Source: Botryotinia globosa (lineage: Eukaryota; Ascomycota; Leotiomycetes; Helotiales; Sclerotiniaceae). Taken from it: DNA of 64,000 bases. The stretch spans positions 1,798,001-1,862,000 of the forward strand of contig RCSZ01000007.1 of the NCBI GenBank assembly GCA_014898425.1. Direction: 5' to 3'. A program made the translations under genes and the position numbers. Each line of letters begins with the position of its first letter. The first letter of the stretch is position 1. Shown one piece after another: positions 1 through 12,153 of the stretch. Under the pieces are notes generated by a model that did not search any database, was not told the DNA's origin, and saw only the letters and a list, made by a program, of their open reading frames with translations.

Positions 1-325
1 AGTCGGTGGGCAGAGTACCGGGGAGTCGGGCCAAGAGTTGCGTGAGGAGATCGAGGGATGTGGCGGAAAACTCGCGCAGAGAATCGCTTGGCGAGGGGAT
101 GTTGATTTTTCCCTGCATGGTGGTGCGCGGTTGCGGGAGGAGGGGGTCGAGAAACTTCTGCATGGCTGCGAGGTTTTCAGGGGTTGTTTGGGGGCTCGGT
201 TTACGGTATTTGAATAGAGATGGTAATTGAATTGTAAACTGGGTGTGGATGGTGGGTAGTTCGGTCTGCTGAATCTCCTCTTCGATTCTGGAATTGAAAT
301 CGTCTTTGTAGTTTGATAATAGCAT
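1..325 (-). CDS. N-terminal part of an unrecognised protein, cut by the window edge
   Basis: An open minus-strand frame starts at the ATG at 325 and runs without a stop to the window edge (108 codons). The product begins MLLSNYKDDFNSRIEEEIQQ and has an acidic stretch, then a Pro-rich segment (about residues 40-60), then a helical-looking stretch ending LLTQLLARLPGTLPTD. Its composition is balanced, and the antisense frame at 6-230 is Arg/Gly-rich and implausible, so I take the minus strand as coding. The family is not recognised and the C-terminal part lies outside the window. The start could move if an upstream exon exists, because the flanking DNA up to about 550 is T-rich and leader-like. 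Confidence 0.55.
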   Translation of the reverse strand, partial: MLLSNYKDDFNSRIEEEIQQTELPTIHTQFTIQLPSLFKYRKPSPQTTPENLAAMQKFLDPLLPQPRTTMQGKINIPSPSDSLREFSATSLDLLTQLLARLPGTLPTD

Positions 326-717
326 TGTTTTGCATTTCTTCTAGAAGATTACATCTTCTTTGTCTTGCTTGTTTGGTACATGCCACCCTTTTTCCTTTGT
401 TGGGGAAGTTGTTTGGAGAAGAGATTCTCTGGGTGTTGAGCATTGTTTTCTTCTGGTTTCTTTGTATGTTTCAAGATTCTTTGTGCTGAGAATACAAGAG
501 AACATTGTTTAAATGTATTTCCTTGAATCTCTTGTGAAGAGATAATCCCATTGTATCTCTCCTTTCATAAAACAGATGGTAGACAATCCTTCAAAGAACC
601 TCGATTTCCTTGTTCTCGGCATATAAAAACCTCCCCTCCCCATCTCCATTACCTCAAGCACAGCACAGCACAGCTTCCAACCCCAACACCCTCCCTAGAA
701 GAAAACGAAAACGAAAA
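326..717. promoter_or_regulatory. divergent intergenic region between two outward-facing genes
   Basis: This interval separates the minus-strand gene starting at 325 from the plus-strand ORF starting at 718. It is T-rich on the left half. On the right it becomes a C-rich and A-rich leader just before the ATG at 718, as fungal 5' UTRs often are. No other coding frame is convincing. Confidence 0.5.
621..629 (+). promoter_or_regulatory. TATA-box candidate for the small ORF at 718
   Basis: The string ATATAAAAA lies about 90 bp before the ATG at 718 and is followed by a pyrimidine-rich tract, a classic fungal core-promoter arrangement. The transcription start is not known. Confidence 0.4.
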
Positions 718-1002
718 ATGCGCTTCCACATCCCCCCCCTCCGCACCCTCTCCCTCTCATCCAAGCGATCCAAGCGATCCCAACGCACCAAATCCCCCCC
801 CCCCACCCGCAGCATCGGCACCCAAACCACGCTCACCCGCACGCACAGCTCGCGCTGGACACAAACGCCTCACAGATACATTTCCTTTCATGAAGAGCAT
901 GGGCTGCAGCCGCCTAGGAAAAGCAGATTCGCGTGGCCGGCTTGGTATGCGGTTCTTGGGGGAGTGGTGCTCGGGTGGTTTGGTACGAGGGAGTGGGTGT
1001 AG
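718..1002 (+). CDS. small basic protein with one C-terminal membrane segment
   Basis: This 94-residue ORF starts at an ATG in an A-rich leader (AAAAATG). The N-terminal 60 residues are Ser/Thr/Pro/Arg/Lys-rich and probably disordered. Residues about 71-89 (FAWPAWYAVLGGVVLGWFG) form one hydrophobic span with small residues, so the protein looks tail-anchored, possibly to an intracellular membrane. A TATA box and C-rich leader precede it. The stop TAG at 1000-1002 is followed two bases later by a consensus donor (GTGAGT at 1005), so the mRNA may be spliced in its 3' UTR. An intron-like repeat array begins 270 bp downstream. An alternative reading is that a donor further upstream, such as GTATGC near 943, removes this stop and joins other exons. 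The family is unknown. Confidence 0.45.
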   Translation: MRFHIPPLRTLSLSSKRSKRSQRTKSPPPTRSIGTQTTLTRTHSSRWTQTPHRYISFHEEHGLQPPRKSRFAWPAWYAVLGGVVLGWFGTREWV

Positions 1003-1270
1003 TGGTGAGTAATTTTTCTCTTTTCTTTGGTTGGGTTTTGAGGGTTGAGGGTTGAGTGCTGATTTGGTTTGATTTGATTTGATTCTTTCCTTTCTCTTCC
1101 CTTTTTTCCTCTTCTAATCTCTCATATGTCGATTTCTTACACTTACAACAAACAAACAAATGGTCGTCACTCTTTAGACTTCCACACACCGCTAGGAAAT
1201 AGATGGAGAAAGGGAAGAAGAAGAAAAAAAGTTTCGTTTCTCTAAATGTAGACATATATATAATAAGTTT

Positions 1271-2799
1271 GTAAGTTTTCTTCTCGTCCCTGTCTTTGCT
1301 AATGGTTTGTAGGTATGTTTTTTTTCTTTCTCTCGTTATGGTTTGGTTTTGGTTTTGATAATGGTTTTTTTGGTACACGGGTAAGTTTTTCCTCGCTCCC
1401 CTTTTTTTGCTAATCGTGTATATAGTGGATACTATTTTTGAAGTTCTTTTTATTATCATCCGCTTGTTCGGAAGGCTAGGTAGGTTAATTTCTTCCCCCG
1501 GTTTTTGCTGGTTTTATATAGGTACCTGCTTCTTCTCAAATCAGAAATAGCAACTTTAGGTAAGTCATTCTTCTCCCGTTGTTCGCTAAATGAGTATAGG
1601 TGTTTTTACTTTCATATTCTAGGATTCAAAGATCTAGGTAAGTCGCTCTCCCGGTTTTGCTAATTGTGTATATAGTCATCCCCTCTCACCGTTCGCTAAT
1701 CAAGTATAGGTATCCTCACTCTCTTCACATATTCGTAATTAATACTTGAAGATGTAGGTAAGTCACTCCCTCTCCCTTTTGCTAATAGAATGTAGGTTTC
1801 CTTTTTCTTTTTCTTTTTCTTTTTCTTTTTCTTTCCCTTTTCTCCCTATTAAGATTTCAGGTAAGTCACTTCCGCCCCCATTTCGCTAACTGTGTACCGG
1901 CAGTATAATCACTATCTCATTCTTTCAATCCTAATACAGACTAGAATACAGGTAAGTCACTCTTTTTCCCCGTCCTGCTAATTGAACGTGTAGGTATCGC
2001 ATTACACTTTTCAAATATTCAACTCAGTTATACACTGCCATCTAAGTTTAAGGGATGAAATCTAGGTCAGTCGCTCTTCCTTTCCCGTTTTCGCTAATCA
2101 AATCTGTAGGATTTTATTTTTTCTTTTTCTTTTTCTTTTTTCTATTCTTAGAATACAGAGATACAGGTACGTCACTTCCTTTCCTTCTGTTCGCTAATCA
2201 GAGATATACATAGGCATCATCGTTATCCTTTCGGTTATTCAACCTTAATGCACACCACACTGCGCAGTTATAACTAACACTCCAGCTACGTCACTTCATC
2301 CTCCCTTTATCGCTAATTGAGCTTAGAGTTGTATCAGCTTTCCAGTCTACGAGCAATCTGAATAGCAAATTTATCTCCGATTTAGATTATGTCAAGTAAG
2401 TCATTCCTCCCCCTTTTAGCTAATTGTTTAGGTATTTTCAACCTTCTCTCTTCATCTACGAAGATCCATGATGTAAGAGACATTCAGGTGAGTTGCTTCG
2501 CTTATCTCCATGAGTTGTAGTACTCACGCATATTAGACTATTTGTTCAAATGTTGCATACACCAGTGGATGATTGTATCATCTCCTACCCACCTGCATCT
2601 CACTGTGCTAACCGACAACACAGGTAAACTCAATTTCATCTGCTTCAAACTCGCTCATGTAGGTAATCGAAATATCCTTCTTCGCATTCCCTCATACTTA
2701 ACAACTCATAATTATGTGATCATGGGGAACTGGCATAAATATGATCTTACAGGTAAATCATTCCGTCCCTTTCCATCAACTAACTATCTAACTTCACAG
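1271..2799 (+). repeat. tandem array of abutting intron-like units (candidate recursively spliced or stwintron-type array)
   Basis: About 14-15 degenerate units, spaced 80-135 bp (usually about 100), lie head to tail. Each has a half of about 38-47 bp built like a complete mini-intron: a donor close to GTAAGTCACTC, a C/T-rich stretch, GCTAAT and an acceptor TAG. It is followed directly by a second half that itself begins GTATC/GTACC/GTGTT and ends TAG or CAG. Unit starts are near 1271, 1381, 1480, 1560, 1638, 1758, 1861, 1952, 2066, 2167, 2286 (decayed), 2396, 2488, 2624 and 2753. Nineteen junctions read AG|GT, after 1312, 1479, 1521, 1559, 1599, 1637, 1709, 1757, 1795, 1860, 1951, 1993, 2065, 2166, 2431, 2487, 2623, 2662 and 2752. 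A last acceptor with a CTAAC branch site ends at 2799. Two halves carry CTTTTT runs (1800-1842, 2117-2140). Spacers are of irregular length (38, 48, 57, 65, 72 nt) and not coding. The bases 1003-1270 are T-rich and hold a possible 3'-UTR intron. The periodicity is clear by eye; recursive splicing is an inference. Confidence 0.7.
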
Positions 2800-3980
2800 A
2801 TAGATTAATTTTCTTTTCTCTTAACTTTCTATTCCTCAAATCGGAATTAGAATGTCAATAATAAAATACATTTCAAAACTAAAACCAAATCTTTGTGTGC
2901 TGTTAGGCGAACTATATGTACCCGTGAATGCATCATCAATATATAATATCACTATAAATTGGAAGTTTCATGGTTCCTCGAAATCAAAGGGATAGTAGTA
3001 GTAGTAAATTCATAATCGATTCGATCTATATAGCTATGCTAAGACCATGCGATGCGCCTGTATCTGTGTCTAATTGAATGAAGTAGATAGGAAAAAGATA
3101 TAAAATCGAAGGGATATGTTATGGAGTTGAATTGATATTTGATTACCACGTGAGGAAAACAATGAACATTGTCGACCAACAGACATGATCGCAGTCAACT
3201 ATATACCCACCCGTATCTCAATCTCCTCCATTCAATCCCTCAAATCTCAATTTCCAAGATCCTTATCTCTTATCCAGGAATGCAACAAATCCTCCATGAT
3301 CCCCCCTAACCCACACTAAAATCATGCTAAAGAAGCAAGCGAGCTTAAAAAGCGTAATTTAAGCTTCTAGATCCTTTCTTCTCAATTCACCTACTAGATA
3401 TCTTGTGTCTTCTTATATATCCTTATCTCTTATCCAGATATGCAACAAACACTACAATAATCCCTAAAGTTCTGAAAATTTGTCATAGAGAGGTAAGTAA
3501 TCTCTGGAGAGACTGACTCAGACGATCAATCTCATTAGGGTTTTCAACTACTGAATTACCTAGTATTTCTAAGTTTTTCAATAGCGATGCGCCTCTCCAT
3601 CGTCTTCCCTATACTCAGTAATTGACTATAATACTTGAATTCTCATGCATAAACTCAAAAATGTACCTCTAGATTTGATGCAGCAGACCAAGTAGCTTTA
3701 CTCGATACTTTATATCTTGTCTCTGAATCACAGGACTACGCAAGTGTAGTTTTAGCGTATCTACAACTAAATATATCATCCGGACCTTTGAACACCTGAC
3801 CACAACCATCTCTCTTCATAAAATACAAAACTCGCCGAATACCATAGCTGGAAGGAATGAGGGAAAGCTCGCTAGGCGTCGAATATTTCCCACAACACTA
3901 GCGAAATCTTACGATCTTCACTTTCCACCTTCATTTTCAACTTCATTGTTTTCCTTTTCATCAACTTCATTACTAGGAAG
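2800..3980. other. AT-rich intergenic stretch with one short direct repeat
   Basis: No coding frame of note occurs. A segment of about 31 bp beginning ATCCTTATCTCTTATCCAG occurs at 3259-3289 and again at 3419-3449, exactly 160 bp apart, with one or two differences. The last 150 bp are C/T-rich and read like the leader of the gene starting at 3981. Confidence 0.5.
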
Positions 3981-4592
3981 ATGTCATCAAATTTACACAG
4001 AACAATCATCTTGTACAGTAATCAACCTATAACGAATCTGATTGCATCCATATGGCCTATCTTTACACCGAAGGGAACGAAGATGAAGGAGACTCAAGAA
4101 TTGCAAGAACTTCTGTACAATGACTGTGAGTTGATTTTCATCTCTTCTAATGCCACCGATTGAGCCAAACTCACCAGCTCCCAGGCAGATAACTTTCGCT
4201 TCAGTAATTTCAAAGAAGAAAATACAACTTATTGAGGACTCTGAGAAGAGGGATTCGAAAGACACGCTACGCAATACTGGTAAAAGATGGTTTTATCGAA
4301 AACAAAGGTACTTCTGCTCCCAATGACACTCATTCAAGTTGGCTAATCGTTAGGTGTAGCAGGACAAATTCGAAGGAGACGATATAAGGCCATCATATCG
4401 ATATCGATGACCGAAGGCGAGAAGATAGCACAGAGAGCAAAACGTGTCATTGTACAACAGAAAAGCTTGGCAAAACGAAGCGATACAAAAAAAGAAGCAG
4501 ATTTGAAGCATCGTAGAGAGATGAATCGCGAGAAAGCAAAGGTTAGAGCAGAAGAGGAGCGGCAGGAGCGAAGAGATATCGCAAATGGATAA
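3981..4592 (+). CDS. hypothetical small charged protein, three exons
   Basis: Proposed exons are 3981-4125, 4178-4279 and 4354-4592, which close to 161 residues. Intron 1 (52 nt) has donor GTGAGT and acceptor CACCAG. Intron 2 (74 nt) has donor GTAAAA, a GCTAATCG branch-like site and acceptor TTAG. The C-terminal half is strongly charged (REMNREKAKVRAEEERQERR) and should form a long helix or coiled coil. No domain is recognised. A second frame, shifted by one and also Lys/Arg/Glu-rich (4585-4788), overlaps the stop. The true protein may therefore be longer, through an unseen intron, or the gene may be broken. Intron 2's acceptor is AG followed by GT, like the junctions in the array upstream. 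Confidence 0.35.
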
Positions 4593-5757
4593 AGCGGCCG
4601 AGAGAGACAGACAAAGTAATCTGGTTGATGAGCTCCGTGGTGATTATGAGCGAAGGATGGTTAAAAGTTGGGTTAAGAATTTAGTTGTGGGGAAGTTGGG
4701 AAGTTGGGAAGTTATGGAGATATCGATGATGGAGATATATGAAATCCTAATACACAAGAGATATTCACAAACAACCATCACGCCCTAATCATGAGAGAGA
4801 AGAAGAACAAAAGAAAGTAGCCCACCAGTGATAGCCTGCTCAGTAAAAATGTTCCCTCATCTCTCTTGTCCTTCTCCCTCACTACCCATCCGCACCCCAG
4901 CCCTCTAATTCAGCCTAACTAATACTAATACTAATACTCACACTGAACATTAACACCAATCCTAAATACCAATCCTAAATACCAATCCTAAATACCAATC
5001 CTAAATACCAATACCAACACCACCATCACCATCACCATCACCATCCATTTCAACCAAACCCACTACTATCCATACGCATATCCTAAGACAATGAAATCCT
5101 CTAGAAAACCCAGATGTTCTGCTAGATTTGGACATCAAGAATGTCTAATTTCAAGTTTCTAATTTCAAATTTCAAATTAGTTTGCTATACTATACCGATA
5201 ATCCACACCCCACCCATTCCCACTCACGAATAATAGGAAAAAGTACGCACATCAAGACTCAACAGAGAAAGCTCAGCTCCCAGTTCTCAGCTCTCGGCTC
5301 CAAAAAGCTATTATCAGAAACGCGGCTCACCCACCCGATCAAAAGAAGCGAATACCTACCTACCTACCTACCTATCTTGGCTCACCACCGCCCTTTGGAT
5401 CGAGTCTAGGTCTATTATTCGATTTTGTATATAAGCCCCACCAAATAACAAAATGGTATCTTATCCATACAAGTAAAACTTTGAATTTCGGATATTTCAT
5501 TATTCTTTCTCCGCTTGTAAATCATAATTCTTAATATATTTCTTTCTTTCCCGTGTTCCGACTGCCATTCCTTCATATCTATTCTCTTCGCTCCTCTTAA
5601 AAGTGTATTCGCCATTCCATGCATACATGCGTACAATCATCCACCCACCCATCCATCCATCCCAAACCCTCAAAAATATAATAAAAATATAACTCAACGC
5701 TCTACTCCCCAATCAACAAACCAACTCACCCATTCATTTTCATTTTCCCACAAAACT
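4593..5757. other. intergenic region rich in simple repeats
   Basis: Apart from the shifted charged frame to 4788, no gene is seen. The stretch holds AATACT triplet-like repeats (about 4919-4939), four tandem 13-mers (separate entry), a CACCAT run (about 5019-5045), a TACC tetranucleotide run (about 5356-5375) and a CCAT/CCAC run near 5640-5662. The right third is probably the 3' UTR of the minus-strand gene ending at 5758. Confidence 0.5.
4955..5006 (+). repeat. four perfect tandem copies of a 13-bp unit
   Basis: The unit ACCAATCCTAAAT is repeated at 4955, 4968, 4981 and 4994 without a mismatch, then decays into ACCAATACCAAC and a CACCAT run. It is a minisatellite, useful as a polymorphic marker. 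Confidence 0.85.
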
Positions 5758-8307
5758 TTACCTCTTTAAATCCTTAACCTTAATCTCTCCACCTCCTCTC
5801 CCAGTCTTTCCTTTCCCATTTCCATATCCTTCTACCCCCATCTCTCGCATAGCTTGTTCAACCATATGTACAGCCTCTATACATACATCACCACCGTTCC
5901 TCCAAGCTCTGAGCGTTACACCTTGTCCATCAAGAATGTCTTTTGAGCGCTTCCAACGACGTCTCCAGAGATCGAATTTTTTGTTTGCTGGTGCTCCACT
6001 GGATGCTCGGTGAAATTCATCGTCTGATGAATCAGGGGAGCTGGAGATTGAAGAATTAATGGTAGATTTTCGACTTGGGAGAGGCGGTGGTCCATTGTTT
6101 GATGATGGACTATACGATGGATCGAATGCAGGTTGGGGCCTTGGATTCGATTCACCCATGCCTGGTATGTAAGATCTCATTTCTGGAAGATTGTTATAGG
6201 TCTCTGTAACCTTATGACGAGCACTTGAGATATAACCTTCACTAGATGATTCTGATAGCTCTGCACTACTTTGTGCCTGCTTCAATGGGTGATTATTTAC
6301 ACTTCCACGGATAGCACCTGAGCGACGAGGTTTTGGTGGTGGTGGTGGTGGTGGAGTATTTTGCTTTGGGGGTTCGGATGATTCGGGTGGAACCATTGTG
6401 ATTGTACTGGCTCCACGAAGGGATAATGGCTTAGAAGGTCGAGGTGGAGGGGCTTTCCCATCATTGGCGGATTTTCGTCGTGGAACATTTGGTACTTCCA
6501 TCTCTGACATAGATCGAGGTACTACTTGCCTATGAGATGTATGTATTGGCTCATTCTCAGGCTCATCTCCGAAATCAATAAGGGTTCCCATGGTTGGACC
6601 ATTACTGGTCTGGAGTTTAGTTTCCGAGGGAACTCTGGGAGGCAAAGATGGTCGTTTCTCTGATAGCTCAGATTTACTAAATGTAGATGATCTCCTGCTA
6701 TCAATGGATTGCGTCCGAGATTGTGTTCGAGATTGAGGTTCAAACCTTCGACGGTCTCCGCTGAGTGGGCCCAATGCAGGATCAAAGAAACCTATATCTT
6801 CAGGTGTTGTGACATCTCTGATAAAGATACCCAGGATCTTCCCCGGATTTGCTAAAACGACATCGGTATAGACTTCTAAATCTGCTTCACCACTATCTCC
6901 AATCAAAATGAATTTCCTTTCCGAAAAATCTCGCATGATCTTCTCAAGGGTACCCTTCTTTCTTTCTGCAACAGGTTCAAAAATACCCTGAAGCATCCCG
7001 CTGTATTGTTTTAGGTGATAAGATCCAGGTGGTAGCCCTGCTTTTCTGAAAAAGCTCACCAAGACTGGAAACAATTGCCAAGGTGAATTGGATACATAGT
7101 GTACCCCAACACCCATATCATACATTGTGTTATACCATTCCCTGACACCTTCAATTGTGAGATCAGCAAATTCGCGAATGAAGACATTTCTAAAAATCTC
7201 TCTTGATCCTGCACCAATTGAAGAGTGCTTGATTGTATCGTCAACATCAGTAATGAGACTAACTCCTTTTGGCTCAGTAATTTTGACTTCTTCAATTGCT
7301 GAAAGGTTTTCGGAAGCCAACACTCTAACGTGTGTGGGAACAAACTCTAAAGCGGCTCGCATAATGAAATGGCCTGCTTCGTTTGTTTCTATTGTTCGCG
7401 ATGAAGAATTCTTCTCATCGTAAAAGAAAACCGTAATCGCTGTTTCGACCTTTGGATTCGTAAGGAATGGTCTTAATCGTGCCATCAAATGAGCGTTTGC
7501 TGTTAATAGTTCCGCCTGAGTCATCTCGGATGGTTGATTCCATGATGTACGTTTTGTTAGACGACTTGGAGCAGGTGATGACTCTGGTGATACCCGCGAA
7601 CTGCTACCCCGCTGCCTGCCGCGTTCACTATAGATACTATCACCATCCGATTCCCGTTTTGGCTTTTCACTATAGTCACCCCGTAGTGCTGCCTCCTCCT
7701 CCCCTCGACCCTTTTTCAGTATCTGTTCTGCCTCTCGGGCAATCTTCTCCTCATCACGCCTCTGTTCGAGTTCTCTATGTTTTGCTCTCAATGAATTTGA
7801 ATCCGGACTGGTCTCTCGAGAACCAGATTTTGGTGCTGGGATCCCACTCAACTGGCGTGCAAGACCAATGAGTAACCTGTTCTTTCTTGTCATAGGTCCT
7901 CTATGAGGAGAGTAAAGCCATCCTCTAACATCCACATCAACTATAGCCCTATCATCCTCATACTTTTGCCATTCCCTCGCCCAATACTCCGCATCTCCGG
8001 GTTCGTTCAATTTAGGATTCATGTTGGCATTTTCAAAGAATGGTTTCTCTTTGGTATGTCTCCGCGCATATGATGGAAATAATATCATTTGCTCATCACC
8101 ATGAGAAACAATAGATACATCCGGAAATGAACCTGGTATTCCATGTTCATCGTCATCTAATCCACTACTCCCACCCCATTTCTCCGAGTATGATTGTTGA
8201 TACGATTGACGAAGTTCGTTTGCAGCTTTCAAATACCCTGCCAATTTCCCCCTCTTCCCCCCTCGTTTTTTATCCTCCCCGTATCCATCTGCGACATAGC
8301 CAGACAT
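5758..8307 (-). CDS. APP1: APP1-type phosphatidate phosphatase (DUF2183)
   Basis: Actin-patch APP1 enzymes dephosphorylate phosphatidate to diacylglycerol, Mg-dependent, at endocytic sites. From the first in-frame ATG (8307) the protein has 849 residues. The N-terminus is basic with KLAGYLKAANELRQSY, followed by a Ser/Arg-rich linker. The catalytic domain carries the HAD signature DVDDT at residues 354-358, then HYVSNSPWQLFP and FILIGDSGEADLEVY. The C-terminal 300 residues are disordered and hold PPPPPPPKPRR and similar SH3-binding Pro runs, as expected for a protein recruited by actin-patch SH3 proteins. The frame stays open upstream to 8625 with coding-like basic sequence but no ATG (only GTG), so a 5' exon may exist. 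No intron is needed in the body. Confidence 0.9.
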   Translation of the reverse strand: MSGYVADGYGEDKKRGGKRGKLAGYLKAANELRQSYQQSYSEKWGGSSGLDDDEHGIPGSFPDVSIVSHGDEQMILFPSYARRHTKEKPFFENANMNPKLNEPGDAEYWAREWQKYEDDRAIVDVDVRGWLYSPHRGPMTRKNRLLIGLARQLSGIPAPKSGSRETSPDSNSLRAKHRELEQRRDEEKIAREAEQILKKGRGEEEAALRGDYSEKPKRESDGDSIYSERGRQRGSSSRVSPESSPAPSRLTKRTSWNQPSEMTQAELLTANAHLMARLRPFLTNPKVETAITVFFYDEKNSSSRTIETNEAGHFIMRAALEFVPTHVRVLASENLSAIEEVKITEPKGVSLITDVDDTIKHSSIGAGSREIFRNVFIREFADLTIEGVREWYNTMYDMGVGVHYVSNSPWQLFPVLVSFFRKAGLPPGSYHLKQYSGMLQGIFEPVAERKKGTLEKIMRDFSERKFILIGDSGEADLEVYTDVVLANPGKILGIFIRDVTTPEDIGFFDPALGPLSGDRRRFEPQSRTQSRTQSIDSRRSSTFSKSELSEKRPSLPPRVPSETKLQTSNGPTMGTLIDFGDEPENEPIHTSHRQVVPRSMSEMEVPNVPRRKSANDGKAPPPRPSKPLSLRGASTITMVPPESSEPPKQNTPPPPPPPKPRRSGAIRGSVNNHPLKQAQSSAELSESSSEGYISSARHKVTETYNNLPEMRSYIPGMGESNPRPQPAFDPSYSPSSNNGPPPLPSRKSTINSSISSSPDSSDDEFHRASSGAPANKKFDLWRRRWKRSKDILDGQGVTLRAWRNGGDVCIEAVHMVEQAMREMGVEGYGNGKGKTGRGGGEIKVKDLKR

Positions 8308-10108
8308 CGAATTGGATGATGGGTTCAGCTGTCTAGAAGCCGTCGCATTGTCTTTAGAACCGCCACCGAAGAATCTTCTCACTGGTCTTCCAAGAATTTG
8401 AAAGGCAGTTTTCCCAGCAGCTCTCTTTCTCTTTCGGCTCAACCGAGTCCTGACTATGTAATTATAGATTCGTGATTGTGCGCCGAGTTTGTAGGATGGG
8501 AATGTTTCGAATCTGAAATTTGCAAAGCACTGGCGGATAGTCTGCCGAAAATGCGGGAACAAGTATCGGAAAAATGATGTCCTACGATGAGCATTACCTG
8601 CTCGACGAAATGAAGGAGGGGCCACGATGAATGTGCGAGGCTGTCAGCTTGAATGATGTTGAGTGCTGTGGAGACGTTCCAGTCCTTTTACCTAGGTAGT
8701 TTGGTGGGTGTTAAAAGGAACAAGCTAGGTTAATAAATAATAAATAGCAAACCCAAGCAAGCCTGCTTATTATTTATTTATGCTATAGGTATGATCTGAC
8801 AATACTCTTTCTTACTGGGGTTATGAGGAAAAATAAGGGCAGACGGGAGATTTTGATCAATTGATTTTCATTGTACGAGATCGAGGGAATAATTAAACAT
8901 TGACGACCTTGGAATTATGGTTATCTACGAGAGAGAGTACATAGGTAGGTAGGTACTTTTACTATCATTGTCCTAGCTTTATTACTTGATTATTAGATAC
9001 CTTCCTTACCTACCTAGTTGCTTGGGTATCCATGGATCACCAGGATTTCATAAGAATTACATCCATCCTACGTCACTTTTGGAAAAGGCGGTCCACCCTG
9101 TCCAGCCCAGCCCTACAATAAAAATAACCTGGAAGGTTAACAGATTTACAAGTCAGGTAGATTTATTACTACCAAGATGTATATAAAGGTATATAAAGGT
9201 ATATAATAATGATAACAAGTGATATATCCCTATATACTTTTAGACGTTACTATTATCTAGATACAAAGTAAAGACAGAATAATCAGAATAAGCAGAATAA
9301 GCAATTAAATATGAAACTTTCTCTCTCACAACCATCACATGGAAACAAATACACCAGCAAATCTAGAATCCATCGTCTTGGGGTGAGACACGTAGTAGTC
9401 TCGGAATCTGAATTGTATTGATTTCTTAAAATACATAGTCATCTATCTATGTAGTCATGTCGTTTGAAAATGACCTAGACTAATTCCCGCGCCATCTTTC
9501 AACCAATGCTTGGTCGTGTCAATTTCACTTGACAAACTCCCCCCTTTCCCTTTCCCTTTCCCTCAACCCTCAATAAAGTGAAGCAATAGTCTCTAAGAAC
9601 GCCGGTGCCGGATTATTTTCAGGAGGATCTGCCCTTTCAATTTGCCTCAACACTGTACCCAGGCCTGAATGTGAATTTTCATTATTACGGCTTTACCCCG
9701 AAGGAATATCAAGGAAGTAGGTGATACTTAAAGATTTACTTAATGAAATGATTGAATGAATGAATGTGTTGATGCAAACTGCCTCAGGTCAGTAAGTTAT
9801 TAAGTTGGTCGTTTTTCCGGTTTTTTTTTCTTCTTCTTTTCAAATCTGATTATATGATCGCAATGATCGAAAGCTAATGTAGAGCAAGCCTGTCGTTAGA
9901 TACCATCAACGATAGTAGAGTAAGAGATGATATGGTTCCACACTGAATCATTATCCAGCAGCAACTACCTGCCGTCTCTTTGTGGATGCATTTTCAACGT
10001 CCTAGATAAAGTGTTAGTAATGCTTGGAATTTATCTGAGAAAAATCCCAATCAAAAATGAGATCTTCCGCCTTTAACCTTGGGCCATATCCCGAACGAGG
10101 GATTGGCT
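8308..10108. other. intergenic region with a possible missed 5' exon part and simple repeats
   Basis: Bases 8308-8625 are open in the APP1 frame without an ATG (see that gene). Beyond this no gene is seen. Features are TAGG/CCTA tetranucleotide runs (near 8692, 8942-8954, 9004-9015), a triple 10-mer TATATAAAGG (about 9179-9205), CTTTCC runs (about 9544-9563) and a poly-T stretch near 9822. The right part is likely the 3' UTR of the poly(A) polymerase gene. Confidence 0.5.

Positions 10109-12153
<2,045 letters not shown>

Noticed and set aside
914..1459. 181-codon minus-strand ORF, Lys/Thr-rich
   Set aside because: It lies antisense to T-rich DNA and the intron-like array. Its composition (KKREKLL, FFFFFPF) is that of a reversed pyrimidine tract and no family is seen.
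1271..2799. CRISPR-like array
   Set aside because: The units are degenerate, spacers are not of constant size, and the host is eukaryotic. The shared core is made of splice signals.
2542..2808. 88-codon plus-strand ORF at the end of the array
   Set aside because: It crosses three AG|GT junctions with good splice signals; the open frame appears accidental.
7467..7871. 134-codon plus-strand ORF
   Set aside because: It is antisense to the APP1 coding region.
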